From positions 62,001-126,000 of the forward strand of contig NZ_JAAMFB010000003.1 in NCBI RefSeq assembly GCF_013322225.1: a stretch of 64,000 nucleotides of DNA. Reading direction: 5' to 3'. A program made the position numbers and the translations under genes. How positions within the stretch are numbered: position 1 is the stretch's first letter; every line of letters starts with the position of its first letter. Under the pieces are notes generated by a model. The model was not told the DNA's origin. It saw only the letters and a list, made by a program, of their open reading frames with translations, and searched no databases. Positions 8,276 to 17,957 of this stretch are shown in pieces. The stretch is from Agrobacterium larrymoorei (lineage in GTDB: Bacteria; Pseudomonadota; Alphaproteobacteria; Rhizobiales; Rhizobiaceae).

Positions 8276-9673
8276 CTATTTCTTCGCAAAACTGCGCGAA
8301 ATATAATGGAAAAGCGCCCGGATCGCCTGCGCTTCGCCACCTATCGAGGAATGTGGACGCTCGCTCAAAGACCAACCGTAAATATCGAAATGCGCCCATT
8401 TCTTCGTCTGCGTCACAAACCGCTTGAGGAAAAGCGCGGCAGTGATAGAGCCCGCCATGCCACCGGCGGGCGCGTTGGTGATGTCGGCAGCGCGCGAGCG
8501 AATGTCCTTGTCGTAACCCATGTAGAGCGGAAGGCGCCATAGGGGGTCATCCACATCCATGCTGGCGTCGGAAATGCTGTGGGCGAGGTCCTCGTCATCG
8601 GTGAAGAAAGGCGGAACGTCCGGGCCGAGTGCCACGCGAGCTGCCCCCGTCAGCGTCGCCATGTCGATCATCAGGTCCGGCGCGTCCTCATCCGCATAGG
8701 CCAGCGCATCCGCGAGGACCAGCCTGCCTTCGGCATCCGTGTTATCGATCTGCACCGTCAGGCCCTTGCGGCTCTGATAGATATCGCCGGGGCGGAATGC
8801 GTTGGATGAAATGGAGTTTTCGACCGCTGGAACGAGAACGCGCAGATCGATCGACAGTCGCGCATCCATGATCATGAGGGCAAGGCCGAGCACGTTCGCC
8901 GCGCCGCCCATGTCCTTCTTCATCAGCGCCATGGAGGAGGAGGGCTTGATATCCAGACCGCCGGTATCGAAGCATACGCCCTTGCCGACAAGGGTAAGGC
9001 TGGGGTTGCCCTTTTTGCCCCATGTCATTTCCAAGAGACGCGGCGCGCTTTCGCTGGCGCGACCAACAGCATGAATCAGCGGGAAGTTCTCTTTCAGCAG
9101 ATCTTCGCCGGTGACGACGGATACGCTTGCCTTGTAGTGAGCAGCGAGGCTGCGGAAGGCGATTTCCAGTTGATCCGGCCCCATGTCGTTGGCCGGAACG
9201 TTGATGAGATCACGCGCGAGATAAACGCCGGCCAGAATGCGCTTGATTTCCGCATCCTCCGCATCACGGGGAATGAGCAGTTTTGCGCCACTGCTTTTGA
9301 CCGTGCGATATTTGTCGAATCGATATGCGCCAAGGCCGAAGCCCAGCGCAAGCCGGTTGACGGTCAGCGGTGCTGTTTCGATATGCCAATCGCCTTCGGG
9401 AAGTTCACGCGCCAGCTTGCCGGTGATGAAGGGCAGTTCCGAAGGGTTGGTGCCGAGGCCCAGCAACGCACCGCCAAGGGCACCTTCTGCAGAGGGAATG
9501 AGAAGGATCGCGCCCGCATCCGCCTTGAAGCCCGCTTTTTTCGCCCAGTCGAGCGCAACCGGATCAATGGCTCCCTGTTCGATGTGCGCTGGCGTGACAG
9601 CAAAAACCGGCAGCGTCTTGCCCGCCTTGGTGCTGAAAGATGTAGGGCGTTCGATAAACTGATAGGGGGCCAT
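8276..9673 (-). CDS. Leucyl aminopeptidase family protein (M17)
   Basis: This 465-residue cytosolic metallopeptidase removes N-terminal residues from peptides using two metal ions. The M17 signature NTDAEGRLVLAD is present near residue 320, and the metal- and substrate-binding GKGVCFDTGGLDIKPS near residue 235 carries the expected Lys and Asp. The length and the N-terminal domain are like the shorter alphaproteobacterial PepA/PepB group. It is divergent from the TadD-like gene and convergent with pncB. Exact peptide preference is unknown. Confidence 0.92.
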   Translation of the reverse strand: MAPYQFIERPTSFSTKAGKTLPVFAVTPAHIEQGAIDPVALDWAKKAGFKADAGAILLIPSAEGALGGALLGLGTNPSELPFITGKLARELPEGDWHIETAPLTVNRLALGFGLGAYRFDKYRTVKSSGAKLLIPRDAEDAEIKRILAGVYLARDLINVPANDMGPDQLEIAFRSLAAHYKASVSVVTGEDLLKENFPLIHAVGRASESAPRLLEMTWGKKGNPSLTLVGKGVCFDTGGLDIKPSSSMALMKKDMGGAANVLGLALMIMDARLSIDLRVLVPAVENSISSNAFRPGDIYQSRKGLTVQIDNTDAEGRLVLADALAYADEDAPDLMIDMATLTGAARVALGPDVPPFFTDDEDLAHSISDASMDVDDPLWRLPLYMGYDKDIRSRAADITNAPAGGMAGSITAALFLKRFVTQTKKWAHFDIYGWSLSERPHSSIGGEAQAIRALFHYISRSFAKK

Positions 9674-9812
9674 GCTCTGCCTTCGTAAACGTCTGAAACA
9701 GCGAAATTAACTCTCTGTTAGGGTTAACAGATTATTGCTGGAGCGAGGGTTGCGTCGTAGGGAATGCGCCGTAACTGCAATTTCGACCGAAAAAGAGCCG
9801 GGGCGCGATACC

Positions 9813-10637
9813 ATGATTGCCGTTTCCTCATTTCATGCCCGCAAGAATAGCATGATGCGCGGCATTTGCGCCGCCGCAATGGCTCTTGCTCTGGCAAGCT
9901 GTTCTACCAGCAAGCCGGACCGCATGTCGACAGGCTCCATTCCCGCCGTTTCGCGTTCCTATGACCAGATGAATATGGAGCAGCTGCGTCAGGCCGAGGT
10001 TTCGGTGGGTGGCGCTTACGAGCGCAATCCGAAGGACCGTAATGCCGGGCTGAACTATGCCAACGTTTTGATGATGACGGGGAAAAACAGCCAGGCACTC
10101 GCAGTTATGCAGCAGGTGGCAATCGCATATCCCGCCGACCGTGAAGTGCTTGCAGCCTATGGGAAATCCCAGGCAGCTGCTGGCCAGCTTGAGCAGGCCT
10201 TAAACACCATCAATCGAGCCCAGACGCCGGATCGGCCGGATTGGCGGCTTTATTCTGCGGAAGGTGCCGTGTTGGATCAGCTTGGCCGGGCTGGTGAAGC
10301 ACGTGCGAAATATCGCCAGGCGCTCGACCTCAAGCCCAACGACCCCAGCATCCTCTCCAATCTCGGCATGTCTTATATGCTGCAAAGCGATCCACGCACC
10401 GCGGAAACCTATATGCGCTCCGCAGCATCGCAGCCGGGAGCAGACAGTCGCATCCGTCAGAACCTCGCCCTCGTCGTCGGCCTTCAGGGGCGTTTCGAGG
10501 AGGCAGAGCGCATCGCCATGCAGGAACTGACGGCACAGCAGGCGCAGGCAAATCTGACCTATCTCCGTGGCATGCTGTCCCAGCAGAATGCCTGGTCGCA
10601 GTTGGCGGATAAGAACAAGAAGACGGCGACCAACTGA
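9813..10637 (+). CDS. tadD: TPR-repeat lipoprotein, TadD-like pilus assembly protein
   Basis: A lipoprotein signal is visible: a basic stretch, a hydrophobic run and the lipobox LASC with the lipidated cysteine at about residue 30. The rest (about 80-270) is a run of tetratricopeptide repeats with the usual small and aromatic residue spacing (for example LGRAGEARAKYRQALDLKPN). TadD lipoproteins help assemble the Tad secretin, and the Tad gene cluster begins 170 bp downstream on the other strand, which supports this role. Several Met codons (9735, 9813, 9852, 9855) could be the start; 9813 gives a sensible basic N-terminus. Confidence 0.8.
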   Translation: MIAVSSFHARKNSMMRGICAAAMALALASCSTSKPDRMSTGSIPAVSRSYDQMNMEQLRQAEVSVGGAYERNPKDRNAGLNYANVLMMTGKNSQALAVMQQVAIAYPADREVLAAYGKSQAAAGQLEQALNTINRAQTPDRPDWRLYSAEGAVLDQLGRAGEARAKYRQALDLKPNDPSILSNLGMSYMLQSDPRTAETYMRSAASQPGADSRIRQNLALVVGLQGRFEEAERIAMQELTAQQAQANLTYLRGMLSQQNAWSQLADKNKKTATN

Positions 10638-10680
10638 CCTACACTTCCAGCATTTAAGGCAGATGCAGTGCCGCTTGCGC

Positions 10681-10770
10681 TGTTACCCCTACCCTTGTGG
10701 GAGAGGAAGAAAAATCATGATCTTTAGCTTCAGCTAAGTCATAGATTTTTCAGATTGGGGGAGTATTTGC
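10681..10770 (+). repeat. Dispersed palindromic intergenic repeat, copy A
   Basis: It comprises a CCC...GGG small hairpin (ACCCTTGTGGGAGAGG), then GAAAAATC...GATTTTTC flanking an inner TAGCTTCAGCTA, then TTGGGGGAG. The same three-part design occurs twice near 59.7-59.9 kb. It lies between the convergent tadD and tadC genes. Confidence 0.55.
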
Positions 10771-10803
10771 ACAGATTTCGCTGTAGGAGCGGACGGGCTT
10801 CAT

Positions 10804-11790
10804 TCAAAACGTATCCGCCACGCGTATCCCCGCTGGCCCAAGGATAACCGCTACCAGCACTGGTAGGAAGAACAGGATCATCGGCACCGTCAGCTTTGGG
10901 GGCAGGGCCGCCGCCTTCTTCTCGGCCTCGTTCATACGCTCGTCGCGCCCTTCCTGCGCCAGCACGCGCAGCGCCTGCGCCAATGGCGTTCCGTAACGCT
11001 CCGCCTGAATGAGTGCCTGCACCACGCTCTTGACGCCCTCCAGCTGCGTGCGCAGCCCGAGATTCTCAAGCGCGGTGCGACGGTCCTGAAGGAACGAAAG
11101 CTCGGCGGTCGTCAGCACCATTTCCTCGGCAAGCTCGGGAGACTGCTCGCCCATTTCGTCGGCAACGCGTCGCATGGCAGCTTCCATCGAGGTGCCGGAT
11201 TCGACGCAGATCAGCATCAGGTCCAGCGCATCCGGCCAAGCCCGCTTGATGGATTTCTGCCGCTTGGTGATGCGGTTGGAGATATAGATATTAGGCGAAT
11301 AAAAGCCGAGATAGCCAAATAGCAGCACGGCCATCACGCGCATCATGAAGCTATATTCATCCAGTTTGCCAAGGCCGAAGACCCAAAGTGCCGCGACGAT
11401 GATAAAGACGAAAGGCAGGATGAAGCGTGCGGCCAGAAAAGTGTTGAGCGCATTCTGCGAACGAAAGCCCGCGGCCCGCAGCTTGTTCATCGTGTTGGCA
11501 TCGGCCAGCGCTTCACGCAGGTTGAAACGCTCCACAATACGGGTGGCCGATTTGTTGTTGCTGGCGCGTAGCGTGGCTTTGCTGCCCTTCGCGACGGCAT
11601 TGAGACGCTCCCGTTCCCGGCTGCGGATCTGGTCGCGCTCCGTGGAAACGGCCCGCATGCGCTTATTCAGGTCGCTTTTGTCGAAATAGGGAATCGCCAG
11701 CGTGTAAAAGGTCGCAAACGCCGCCAGAGCGACAAGAACGGCGATGATCAGCTGCGGATTGATGAGGCTCGATGCGAATTGCTCAGACAT
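10804..11790 (-). CDS. tadC: Tad pilus inner-membrane platform protein TadC
   Basis: This 328-residue GspF/type II secretion F-domain membrane protein has an N-terminal hydrophobic segment, a cytosolic loop, a pair of hydrophobic segments around residues 110-165, the T2SSF domain (about 185-295; PDALDLMLICVESGTSMEAA) and a C-terminal membrane helix. With TadB it forms the inner-membrane platform on which the ATPase acts to extrude Flp pili. It is the last gene of the minus-strand Tad operon, 12 bp after tadB. In Agrobacterium the equivalent genes are named ctpA-ctpI and promote surface attachment. Confidence 0.92.
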   Translation of the reverse strand: MSEQFASSLINPQLIIAVLVALAAFATFYTLAIPYFDKSDLNKRMRAVSTERDQIRSRERERLNAVAKGSKATLRASNNKSATRIVERFNLREALADANTMNKLRAAGFRSQNALNTFLAARFILPFVFIIVAALWVFGLGKLDEYSFMMRVMAVLLFGYLGFYSPNIYISNRITKRQKSIKRAWPDALDLMLICVESGTSMEAAMRRVADEMGEQSPELAEEMVLTTAELSFLQDRRTALENLGLRTQLEGVKSVVQALIQAERYGTPLAQALRVLAQEGRDERMNEAEKKAAALPPKLTVPMILFFLPVLVAVILGPAGIRVADTF

Positions 11791-11802
11791 TGCACGCCCC
11801 GT

Positions 11803-12807
11803 CTAGATATCGAAATTGATCATGTTGCGCATGATGATGATCCCAATCGACATCCATATGCCGGACGCGCCCAGAATGAGGTGTCCACGCGGATCGGTGA
11901 AAAGTATCATGATGTAATCTGGCGAAGTGAAGTAGACGAGAAGCGCGACGACGAAAGGCAGCGCCCCGATGATGACGGCGGAAGCTTTCGCTTCCATGGA
12001 AAGCGCACTCACCTTCGCCTTCATCTTGCGCCGTTCACGCAACACTTTCGAAAGGTTGGACAGGGCCTCAGAAAGATTGCCCCCGGCCTGCGCCTGTATG
12101 GTGATGACGGTACCGAAGAAGTTGACTTCCGGCAGCGGCATGGTCAGCATCATCCGGTCCACACCCTCGGGTATCGACATGCCGACCTGCTGTGCTTCCA
12201 CAACCCGCTGAAATTCGGTTCTCACCGGCTCCTGCCCGTCCGAGGCAATCAGCCGTACCGCATCGTTTAGCGGCAGGCCGGATTTGATCGAGCGGCACAT
12301 CACGTCCAGCGCGTTTGGAAACTCTTCAAGGAAACGGTTCTGGCGGCGCCTGATGAGAAAACTGAGCGCCCAGCGTGGCAACCCGAGCAACGCGACGAAG
12401 CCGATGCCCAGCGAAAGCAAAAGCGGAGCGCCGTAAAGCAGCGCGATCAATGCCGCGGTAGATCCAAAGCAGGCACTGAAAACATAGAAGCGGCGCGTGG
12501 AAAGCGAAAGACCGGCCTGCACCAGACGCGCGCGAATACTGGTATCCTTGCGGTCCTTTGCTTTTTCGCTCTGCTTCTTTTCCAGCTCCTTCAGCTGATC
12601 CTGCATCGACTTGCGCCGCTTGCTCATTTCCTGGACGCGGTCGTGCGCAGCCTTGATCTTGGCGTGGTCGGTTTCCGCTGCTTTCACGCGGTTGACGCGG
12701 CTTGCGGTCTTCTTTTCGACCTCGATCTGGGGAAACAGAAAGACACAGGCGAGCGCGCCTGCGGAAATGGCGACCAGAACGACAAGCAGCAGCATCGTCA
12801 TGTTCAT
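11803..12807 (-). CDS. tadB: Tad pilus inner-membrane platform protein TadB
   Basis: This 334-residue T2SSF-domain protein has an N-terminal membrane helix, a charged coiled region (residues about 40-85, rich in Lys and Glu) and two central plus two C-terminal hydrophobic segments. The F-domain motif FPNALDVMCRSIKSGLPLNDA lies near residue 170. It partners TadC. Its start overlaps the stop of cpaF by 4 bp (ATGA), so it is translationally coupled. Confidence 0.93.
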   Translation of the reverse strand: MNMTMLLLVVLVAISAGALACVFLFPQIEVEKKTASRVNRVKAAETDHAKIKAAHDRVQEMSKRRKSMQDQLKELEKKQSEKAKDRKDTSIRARLVQAGLSLSTRRFYVFSACFGSTAALIALLYGAPLLLSLGIGFVALLGLPRWALSFLIRRRQNRFLEEFPNALDVMCRSIKSGLPLNDAVRLIASDGQEPVRTEFQRVVEAQQVGMSIPEGVDRMMLTMPLPEVNFFGTVITIQAQAGGNLSEALSNLSKVLRERRKMKAKVSALSMEAKASAVIIGALPFVVALLVYFTSPDYIMILFTDPRGHLILGASGIWMSIGIIIMRNMINFDI

Positions 12808-14309
12808 TGCGAGGCACGCTCCATCTCATCAAGAGCGGCAGCAAGCCGCCGCTCTTCATTGAAGTAGCGCGCGCGATCCCAGAAGTGCGGCTTGGCTATG
12901 CCGGTCGACACATGGCGGCCGATCAGCCGTCCAGAAGCATCCTCACCGTCGATTTCATATCGCATCAGATCCTGCGTGATGATCACGTCGCCTTCCATGC
13001 CCAGCACTTCGGTCACCTGGGTAATGCGGCGCGATCCATCGCGCAGGCGGGCAGCCTGAATGATGACGTCGACCGATGTCGAGATGATTTCCCGCACTGT
13101 CTTGGCAGGCAGACTGAAACCGCCCATGGCGATCATCGATTCCATACGGCTCAGGCATTCGCGCGGCGTATTGGCGTGGATCGTGCCCATCGAACCATCA
13201 TGACCGGTGTTCATGGCCTGCAACAGGTCAAACACTTCCGGTCCGCGCACTTCACCGACGACGATGCGTTCGGGGCGCATACGCAGGCAGTTCTTGACGA
13301 GATCTCGCATGGTGATCTCGCCTTCGCCTTCTATGTTCGGCGGGCGTGTTTCCAGACGCACCACATGCGGCTGCTGCAGCTGGAGTTCTGCCGTATCCTC
13401 GCAGGTTATGACGCGCTCCGTTTTATCGATATAGCTCGTCAGGCAGTTGAGGAGCGTCGTTTTGCCTGAACCCGTACCGCCGGAAATCACCACATTGCAG
13501 CGAACGCGCCCGATGATCTGTAAAAGCGTCGCACCTTCAGGCGAGATCGCGCCGAACCGCACCAACTGATCCAGCGTCAGCTTGTCCTTCTTGAATTTGC
13601 GGATCGTCAGCACCGGGCCATCGATGGAGAGCGGCGGCGCAATAACGTTGACACGGGAGCCATCCGGCAGGCGCGCATCGCAGATGGGGCTCGATTCATC
13701 GACACGGCGACCGACCTGACTGACGATGCGTTGGCAGATGGACAGAAGCTGCGCATTGTCGCGGAAACGGATATCCGACTCGATCGTCTTGCCACCCACT
13801 TCGATGAAGGTCTGGCCAGCGCCATTGACCATGATGTCGGCGATGTCGTCCCGCGCCAGCAGCGGCTCCAGCGGTCCGTAGCCGAGCACGTCATTGCAGA
13901 TGTCCTCGAGCAGCTCTTCCTGCTCGGAAATCGACATCGCGAAATTCTTGATGGTGATGATATCGTTGACGATATCGCGGATTTCTTCGCGCGCGCTTTC
14001 CGCATCCAGCTTGGCAAGCTGGGAGAGATCAATGGTGTCGATCAGTGCGGAGAAAACCTGCGCCTTCGTCTGATAATAATCATCCGTGCGCACGCGTTTG
14101 CGCGGCTGGCCCTGGGCAGAAGAAGCATGAGATACCGGCGAAAGCGGTGGCGCGGAAGATTGCAACACCAGCGTGTCCGTTGCTGCGGGTTGCTCCATTC
14201 GTAGCGTGACGGCAGCAGGTGACGACGTATGCGACGGGGCGGGCGTCGGTGTCGCCTGTCCCGTATTTGCGCCCCTTGCGAAGCCGTCGTTGCCACGTTT
14301 TCCAAACAT
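12804..14309 (-). CDS. cpaF: Tad pilus assembly ATPase CpaF/TadA
   Basis: This is a VirB11/GspE-type secretion ATPase of 501 residues that drives Flp pilus assembly. Walker [10 protein letters not shown] is at 277-285, the Walker-B-like IVVGEVRG at 349-356, followed by [15 protein letters not shown] (His box). An N-terminal extension of about 70 residues is low complexity, rich in Ala, Pro, Ser and Thr, and precedes the conserved domain. The gene sits between cpaE and tadB, overlapping tadB by 4 bp. Confidence 0.96.
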   Translation of the reverse strand: MFGKRGNDGFARGANTGQATPTPAPSHTSSPAAVTLRMEQPAATDTLVLQSSAPPLSPVSHASSAQGQPRKRVRTDDYYQTKAQVFSALIDTIDLSQLAKLDAESAREEIRDIVNDIITIKNFAMSISEQEELLEDICNDVLGYGPLEPLLARDDIADIMVNGAGQTFIEVGGKTIESDIRFRDNAQLLSICQRIVSQVGRRVDESSPICDARLPDGSRVNVIAPPLSIDGPVLTIRKFKKDKLTLDQLVRFGAISPEGATLLQIIGRVRCNVVISGGTGSGKTTLLNCLTSYIDKTERVITCEDTAELQLQQPHVVRLETRPPNIEGEGEITMRDLVKNCLRMRPERIVVGEVRGPEVFDLLQAMNTGHDGSMGTIHANTPRECLSRMESMIAMGGFSLPAKTVREIISTSVDVIIQAARLRDGSRRITQVTEVLGMEGDVIITQDLMRYEIDGEDASGRLIGRHVSTGIAKPHFWDRARYFNEERRLAAALDEMERASQ

Positions 14310-14349
14310 AAGTGTCTTCCGGTGTGTCTTCGCGTAAAAACTTCAGAGG

Positions 14350-15639
14350 CTATTTGCGCTTCAGTATGTCCATGAACTTGGCCACTCCGGCCTTCTTGAT
14401 CTTGCGTGACGAGGAACGTCCCGTAACGATGTGGGAAAGCTGCGAAATGGTTTCCGCAATCGGTGATTTGGCATCGATTTCGCTGATCATCCGACCGCTA
14501 TTCGCAGCATTTCCAAACAGCTGCACTTCGAAAGGAATGATCGCGACCGGCTCGATTTCCAGCGGCTCGAAGAAATCGGATGGCGTGATTTCCGGGCGTT
14601 TGGGGATGCCGACCTGGTTGAGAACCAGATGCGGCACCTTGTCATTGGGCCGAAGCTTCTTCAGTGCATCCAGAAGGTTCTTGGTGTTTCTGAGGTTGGC
14701 GAGATCCGGCACGGCGGTAATCACAACCTCATCGGCTTCCGCCAGGACGGTCTGCGTCCAGTCAGACCAGATATGCGGAACGTCCAGAACGGCAACGGGC
14801 GCGCTGCGTTGCAGAAGTTCCAGAATCGGCTGAAAAGCATTGCGCTCGAAGTCGTAAGCGCGGTCCAGAAGCGATGGCGCTGCCAAAAGCGACAGATGCT
14901 CCGAACATTTGGTCAGCAGACGGTCGAGGAAAACTTCATCCAGCCGTTCAGGCGCGAAAACCGCTTCGGCAATGCCTTGTGCTGGGTCTTGGTCGAAGTC
15001 GATATTGGCCGTGCCGAAGGGCAGGTCCAGATCGGCCAGAATGGTTTCCGTCGAAAACAGCGTGGAGATGCCGAAGGCGCAGTTATGCGCAATGGTGGAG
15101 GAGCCGACGCCGCCCTTTGCGCCGATGAAGGCGATGTTGCGACCGAGCGGCTCTGCTTCAGGGTCAACGAATATCGCCGATATCGAGCCAAGGAGATCAG
15201 TCATCCCGACCGGTGCCACGAGATATTCGGAGATGCCGTTGCGAATCAAATCCCGGTAAAGCGCGATGTCGTTGTATCGGCCAATGATGATGACGCGAGT
15301 GGACGGGTCGCAGACCTCCGCAAGCGGGGTCAGGTCATTAAGCAGCGTCGATGGTTCTCGGTCCGTCTCCAGAACGATGAGATTGGGCGTGGCGCTCGAA
15401 GAAAACATGCTGGCCGCCGCGTCGATCTCGCCATTGGTCACGCGTAGGCTGACCTTGTTCATGCGGCGGTCGCTGGCAAGCCTCTCCATCACCCTCTGCA
15501 TGTTCTCGCTCTGGCAGAAAGCATGAATGGAGATACGCGGCAAAGGTCTCAGGCTGTCCAGATCGCCCGGACGCAACACGTCCTCGGCCGGGGAGAAGGC
15601 CGTATCCTGACGCCTGATCTCATATTCCACAGGGCTCAT
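14350..15639 (-). CDS. cpaE: Tad pilus localisation ATPase CpaE/TadZ
   Basis: This 429-residue protein has an N-terminal receiver-like domain (about 35-155, lacking the full phosphorylation site pattern) and a MinD/ParA-type ATPase domain with deviant Walker A GAKGGVGSS at 173-181. CpaE/TadZ proteins place the pilus machinery, often at a pole. It is in the Tad operon between cpaD and cpaF. Confidence 0.94.
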   Translation of the reverse strand: MSPVEYEIRRQDTAFSPAEDVLRPGDLDSLRPLPRISIHAFCQSENMQRVMERLASDRRMNKVSLRVTNGEIDAAASMFSSSATPNLIVLETDREPSTLLNDLTPLAEVCDPSTRVIIIGRYNDIALYRDLIRNGISEYLVAPVGMTDLLGSISAIFVDPEAEPLGRNIAFIGAKGGVGSSTIAHNCAFGISTLFSTETILADLDLPFGTANIDFDQDPAQGIAEAVFAPERLDEVFLDRLLTKCSEHLSLLAAPSLLDRAYDFERNAFQPILELLQRSAPVAVLDVPHIWSDWTQTVLAEADEVVITAVPDLANLRNTKNLLDALKKLRPNDKVPHLVLNQVGIPKRPEITPSDFFEPLEIEPVAIIPFEVQLFGNAANSGRMISEIDAKSPIAETISQLSHIVTGRSSSRKIKKAGVAKFMDILKRK

Positions 15640-15672
15640 ATCACTTCCCGTTACCGTGAGCGTAAATCATGT

Positions 15673-16365
15673 TCAGTCTTCCTTGGTCGCCGTGTTCTCG
15701 CCAGCGCGGTAGTTGCCGATGACGACGGAGCGGCGCTCGGCATCGATCGGGCTCATGCCACGCGGCCCGGTCAGGTCCATCGGATTGGCGATCTGGGCTG
15801 CAAGATTGTTCTGAGAGGCGCAGCCGAAATTGTACCAGTTTTTGTTGGAGTAGGTGTTGTTGGACAGGTCTTCCGGCCATTGACCGCACTGGCCGGTCAT
15901 CGCCGTCACCGCCACATAGGCGAGCCGGATCGGTGCTGCATCGCCATAGGGTGCCGCCGCATAATGGGTCTCGACGATCTTGCCCGCAGGTACGCCGGAC
16001 GAGGCGAGAACAGAGCGGATCTGGCGCTTGAGGATGGAGGCAGAGGCGGAATTGGCGGAGCCGTTCGGAACCTGAATCTGCACGACGCTGGAGGAGGTTG
16101 CCGCATAGCTCTGGGCAAAGCCCTTGATGTTGTCGGCCATGGCAACCGTCAGCCGGTTGTCACCGGCAGATACCGGCACGTCTAGCGAATGCTGCGCCTC
16201 CGAAAGTGTGATCGGGTGACGGGTGCGATAATCGTCGGGAATCGCGCCCGTGGTGCGCGGATCTTTCGCGCAGCCCTGCAATGCCGCTAGTGCCAGCACA
16301 GCGCAGGCGAGTGTGGAAGCGCGCATGGTCAAAGCGAAAGGTTTCATCTGGCGTGTCTTCATCAT
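15673..16365 (-). CDS. cpaD: Tad pilus lipoprotein CpaD
   Basis: This 230-residue protein has a lipoprotein signal (hydrophobic stretch followed by LQGC, lipid cysteine near residue 32) and a CpaD domain covering the rest. CpaD lipoproteins are outer-membrane partners of the CpaC secretin, like RcpB/TadD-type pilotins. The start codon overlaps the end of cpaC by 4 bp. The exact Met is uncertain (three in the first 15 residues). Confidence 0.9.
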   Translation of the reverse strand: MMKTRQMKPFALTMRASTLACAVLALAALQGCAKDPRTTGAIPDDYRTRHPITLSEAQHSLDVPVSAGDNRLTVAMADNIKGFAQSYAATSSSVVQIQVPNGSANSASASILKRQIRSVLASSGVPAGKIVETHYAAAPYGDAAPIRLAYVAVTAMTGQCGQWPEDLSNNTYSNKNWYNFGCASQNNLAAQIANPMDLTGPRGMSPIDAERRSVVIGNYRAGENTATKED

Positions 16366-17957
16366 TTGTAGATAAACCCTACGGAACCCTGATAAGGCTG
16401 TGTTTGAACCTGCTGCCGGTTGCTGTTTCCGTACACCTTGTTCACGCGGTTCATGAAATACATGGCCGCATCGGCCTCCGGGTTGAAGTTGTCATCCGGC
16501 CGGGCGATCTGGTTGCGGGCAACGGGGCGTACGAGATAGGGCGTGGCGATGATCACCAGTTCCGTCTCGTTGCGCATGAAATCCTTGCTTCGGAAAAGGG
16601 TGCCGAGAACCGGGATCTTGGAAGCACCTGGCAGACCTGATACCGCTTGGCGCACATTATCCTGCACCAGACCTGCAATGACGATGGAGCCACCGGAAGG
16701 CAGTTCGACGCTGGTCGATGCTTCGCGCTTACGGATCGCCAGATAGGTGCTGCCCGGCACGGCGCGCGTATTGCCGTTGCCGGAAACCACGCTGCCTTCA
16801 TAGGTCGGCTCGGAAACATTCGTTTCGATCTTGAGGCTGATGCGACCGGGAGAAAGCACGACCGGCCTGAAATTCAGCTCGATACCGTATTCCACGGTAT
16901 CCGTCTGGCGCGTGACTGTCGGCTGTCCGGCATTGTCGAATGTAACGTTCTGCACACCGGCAAGACGGAAATCGCCACCGACATAGAATTTGGCCTGCTC
17001 GCCGGAGATCGCCGTCAGGCTGGGTTCAGCCAGCGTGCGCATCACGCCCGCCTGCTCCATGGCATTGAAAAAGCTCGACAAGGCCACTTTGCCTATTGTC
17101 CCTGCGACGTTGCCTGTTCCAGCGATGCCGATAGCGTTGCCCAGATTGGCGGGGTTAGAGAAGGATACGGTGCCGCCAAAATCGCTGCCACTGCCGCTGA
17201 TCGAGCCATTGAACCCAAGCTGCTTCAGCACCTGCCTGCTGACCTCGGCCACGGTGACCTTCAGCGTGACCTGGTCTTCGCCTTCGATGGTCAGCATGTT
17301 GACGATGGAGGAGCGCTGCCGGTCTTCGGCAAAGATCGCCACGGCACCATCGCCATTACTCTGACTGGTCTCGGTGATGTTGCGGGTGGTTGCTTCACCG
17401 CCGCGCAGGAAGGCGGTGGCAAGCTGCACGGCGCGCGCCGAATCCTGCGGCGTGCGAACACTGCCCGATAGCACGATGTTGTCCGATACGATTTCGACGC
17501 GAATGTCCGATTCCGGAATGAAGCGACGCAGGTTCGCCTCAAGCCCGGAAATATCGCGCTCCACTTCCAGATCGAGGCTGACGATTTCTTCGCCCTGCGC
17601 GCCGAAAATGAAGATATTCGTCTGGCCGACGGACTTGCCGAACAGATAGATGCGGCGCGATGTGCGCGTCACGGCATCCGCCATGCTGGGGTCTGCGACC
17701 AGAATGTCATGGGCATCGGTCGGCAGGTCCACGACCAGCGCCTTGTTGAGACCAAGCTTTACGCGCTTGCGAATACCGGTTCCGCTTTGGCTGATCCGGA
17801 CGATGCTCGCGCTTTGTGCAAGCGCTTCCGAGGTGCCGAGAGCGGCGGGCATGTAACCGCCGGGCAGACCGGAGAATGCGATGCAAAAGGCAATGCCCCC
17901 GGTGATCGAGGAACGTGCGCCATTTCTGAAACGCTTCAATGTCGTGGTCTTTCTCAT
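16362..17957 (-). CDS. cpaC: Tad pilus secretin CpaC/RcpA
   Basis: This 531-residue outer-membrane secretin has a signal peptide in the first 45 residues, an N-terminal CpaC domain (about 50-120; VDLPTDAHDILVADPSMADAV), a BON-like domain (about 140-185) and the secretin domain (about 230-480) with the conserved VELPSGGSIVIAGL near residue 430. It forms the pore for the pilus. It overlaps cpaD and cpaB by 4 bp each, indicating a single operon. Confidence 0.96.
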   Translation of the reverse strand: MRKTTTLKRFRNGARSSITGGIAFCIAFSGLPGGYMPAALGTSEALAQSASIVRISQSGTGIRKRVKLGLNKALVVDLPTDAHDILVADPSMADAVTRTSRRIYLFGKSVGQTNIFIFGAQGEEIVSLDLEVERDISGLEANLRRFIPESDIRVEIVSDNIVLSGSVRTPQDSARAVQLATAFLRGGEATTRNITETSQSNGDGAVAIFAEDRQRSSIVNMLTIEGEDQVTLKVTVAEVSRQVLKQLGFNGSISGSGSDFGGTVSFSNPANLGNAIGIAGTGNVAGTIGKVALSSFFNAMEQAGVMRTLAEPSLTAISGEQAKFYVGGDFRLAGVQNVTFDNAGQPTVTRQTDTVEYGIELNFRPVVLSPGRISLKIETNVSEPTYEGSVVSGNGNTRAVPGSTYLAIRKREASTSVELPSGGSIVIAGLVQDNVRQAVSGLPGASKIPVLGTLFRSKDFMRNETELVIIATPYLVRPVARNQIARPDDNFNPEADAAMYFMNRVNKVYGNSNRQQVQTQPYQGSVGFIYK

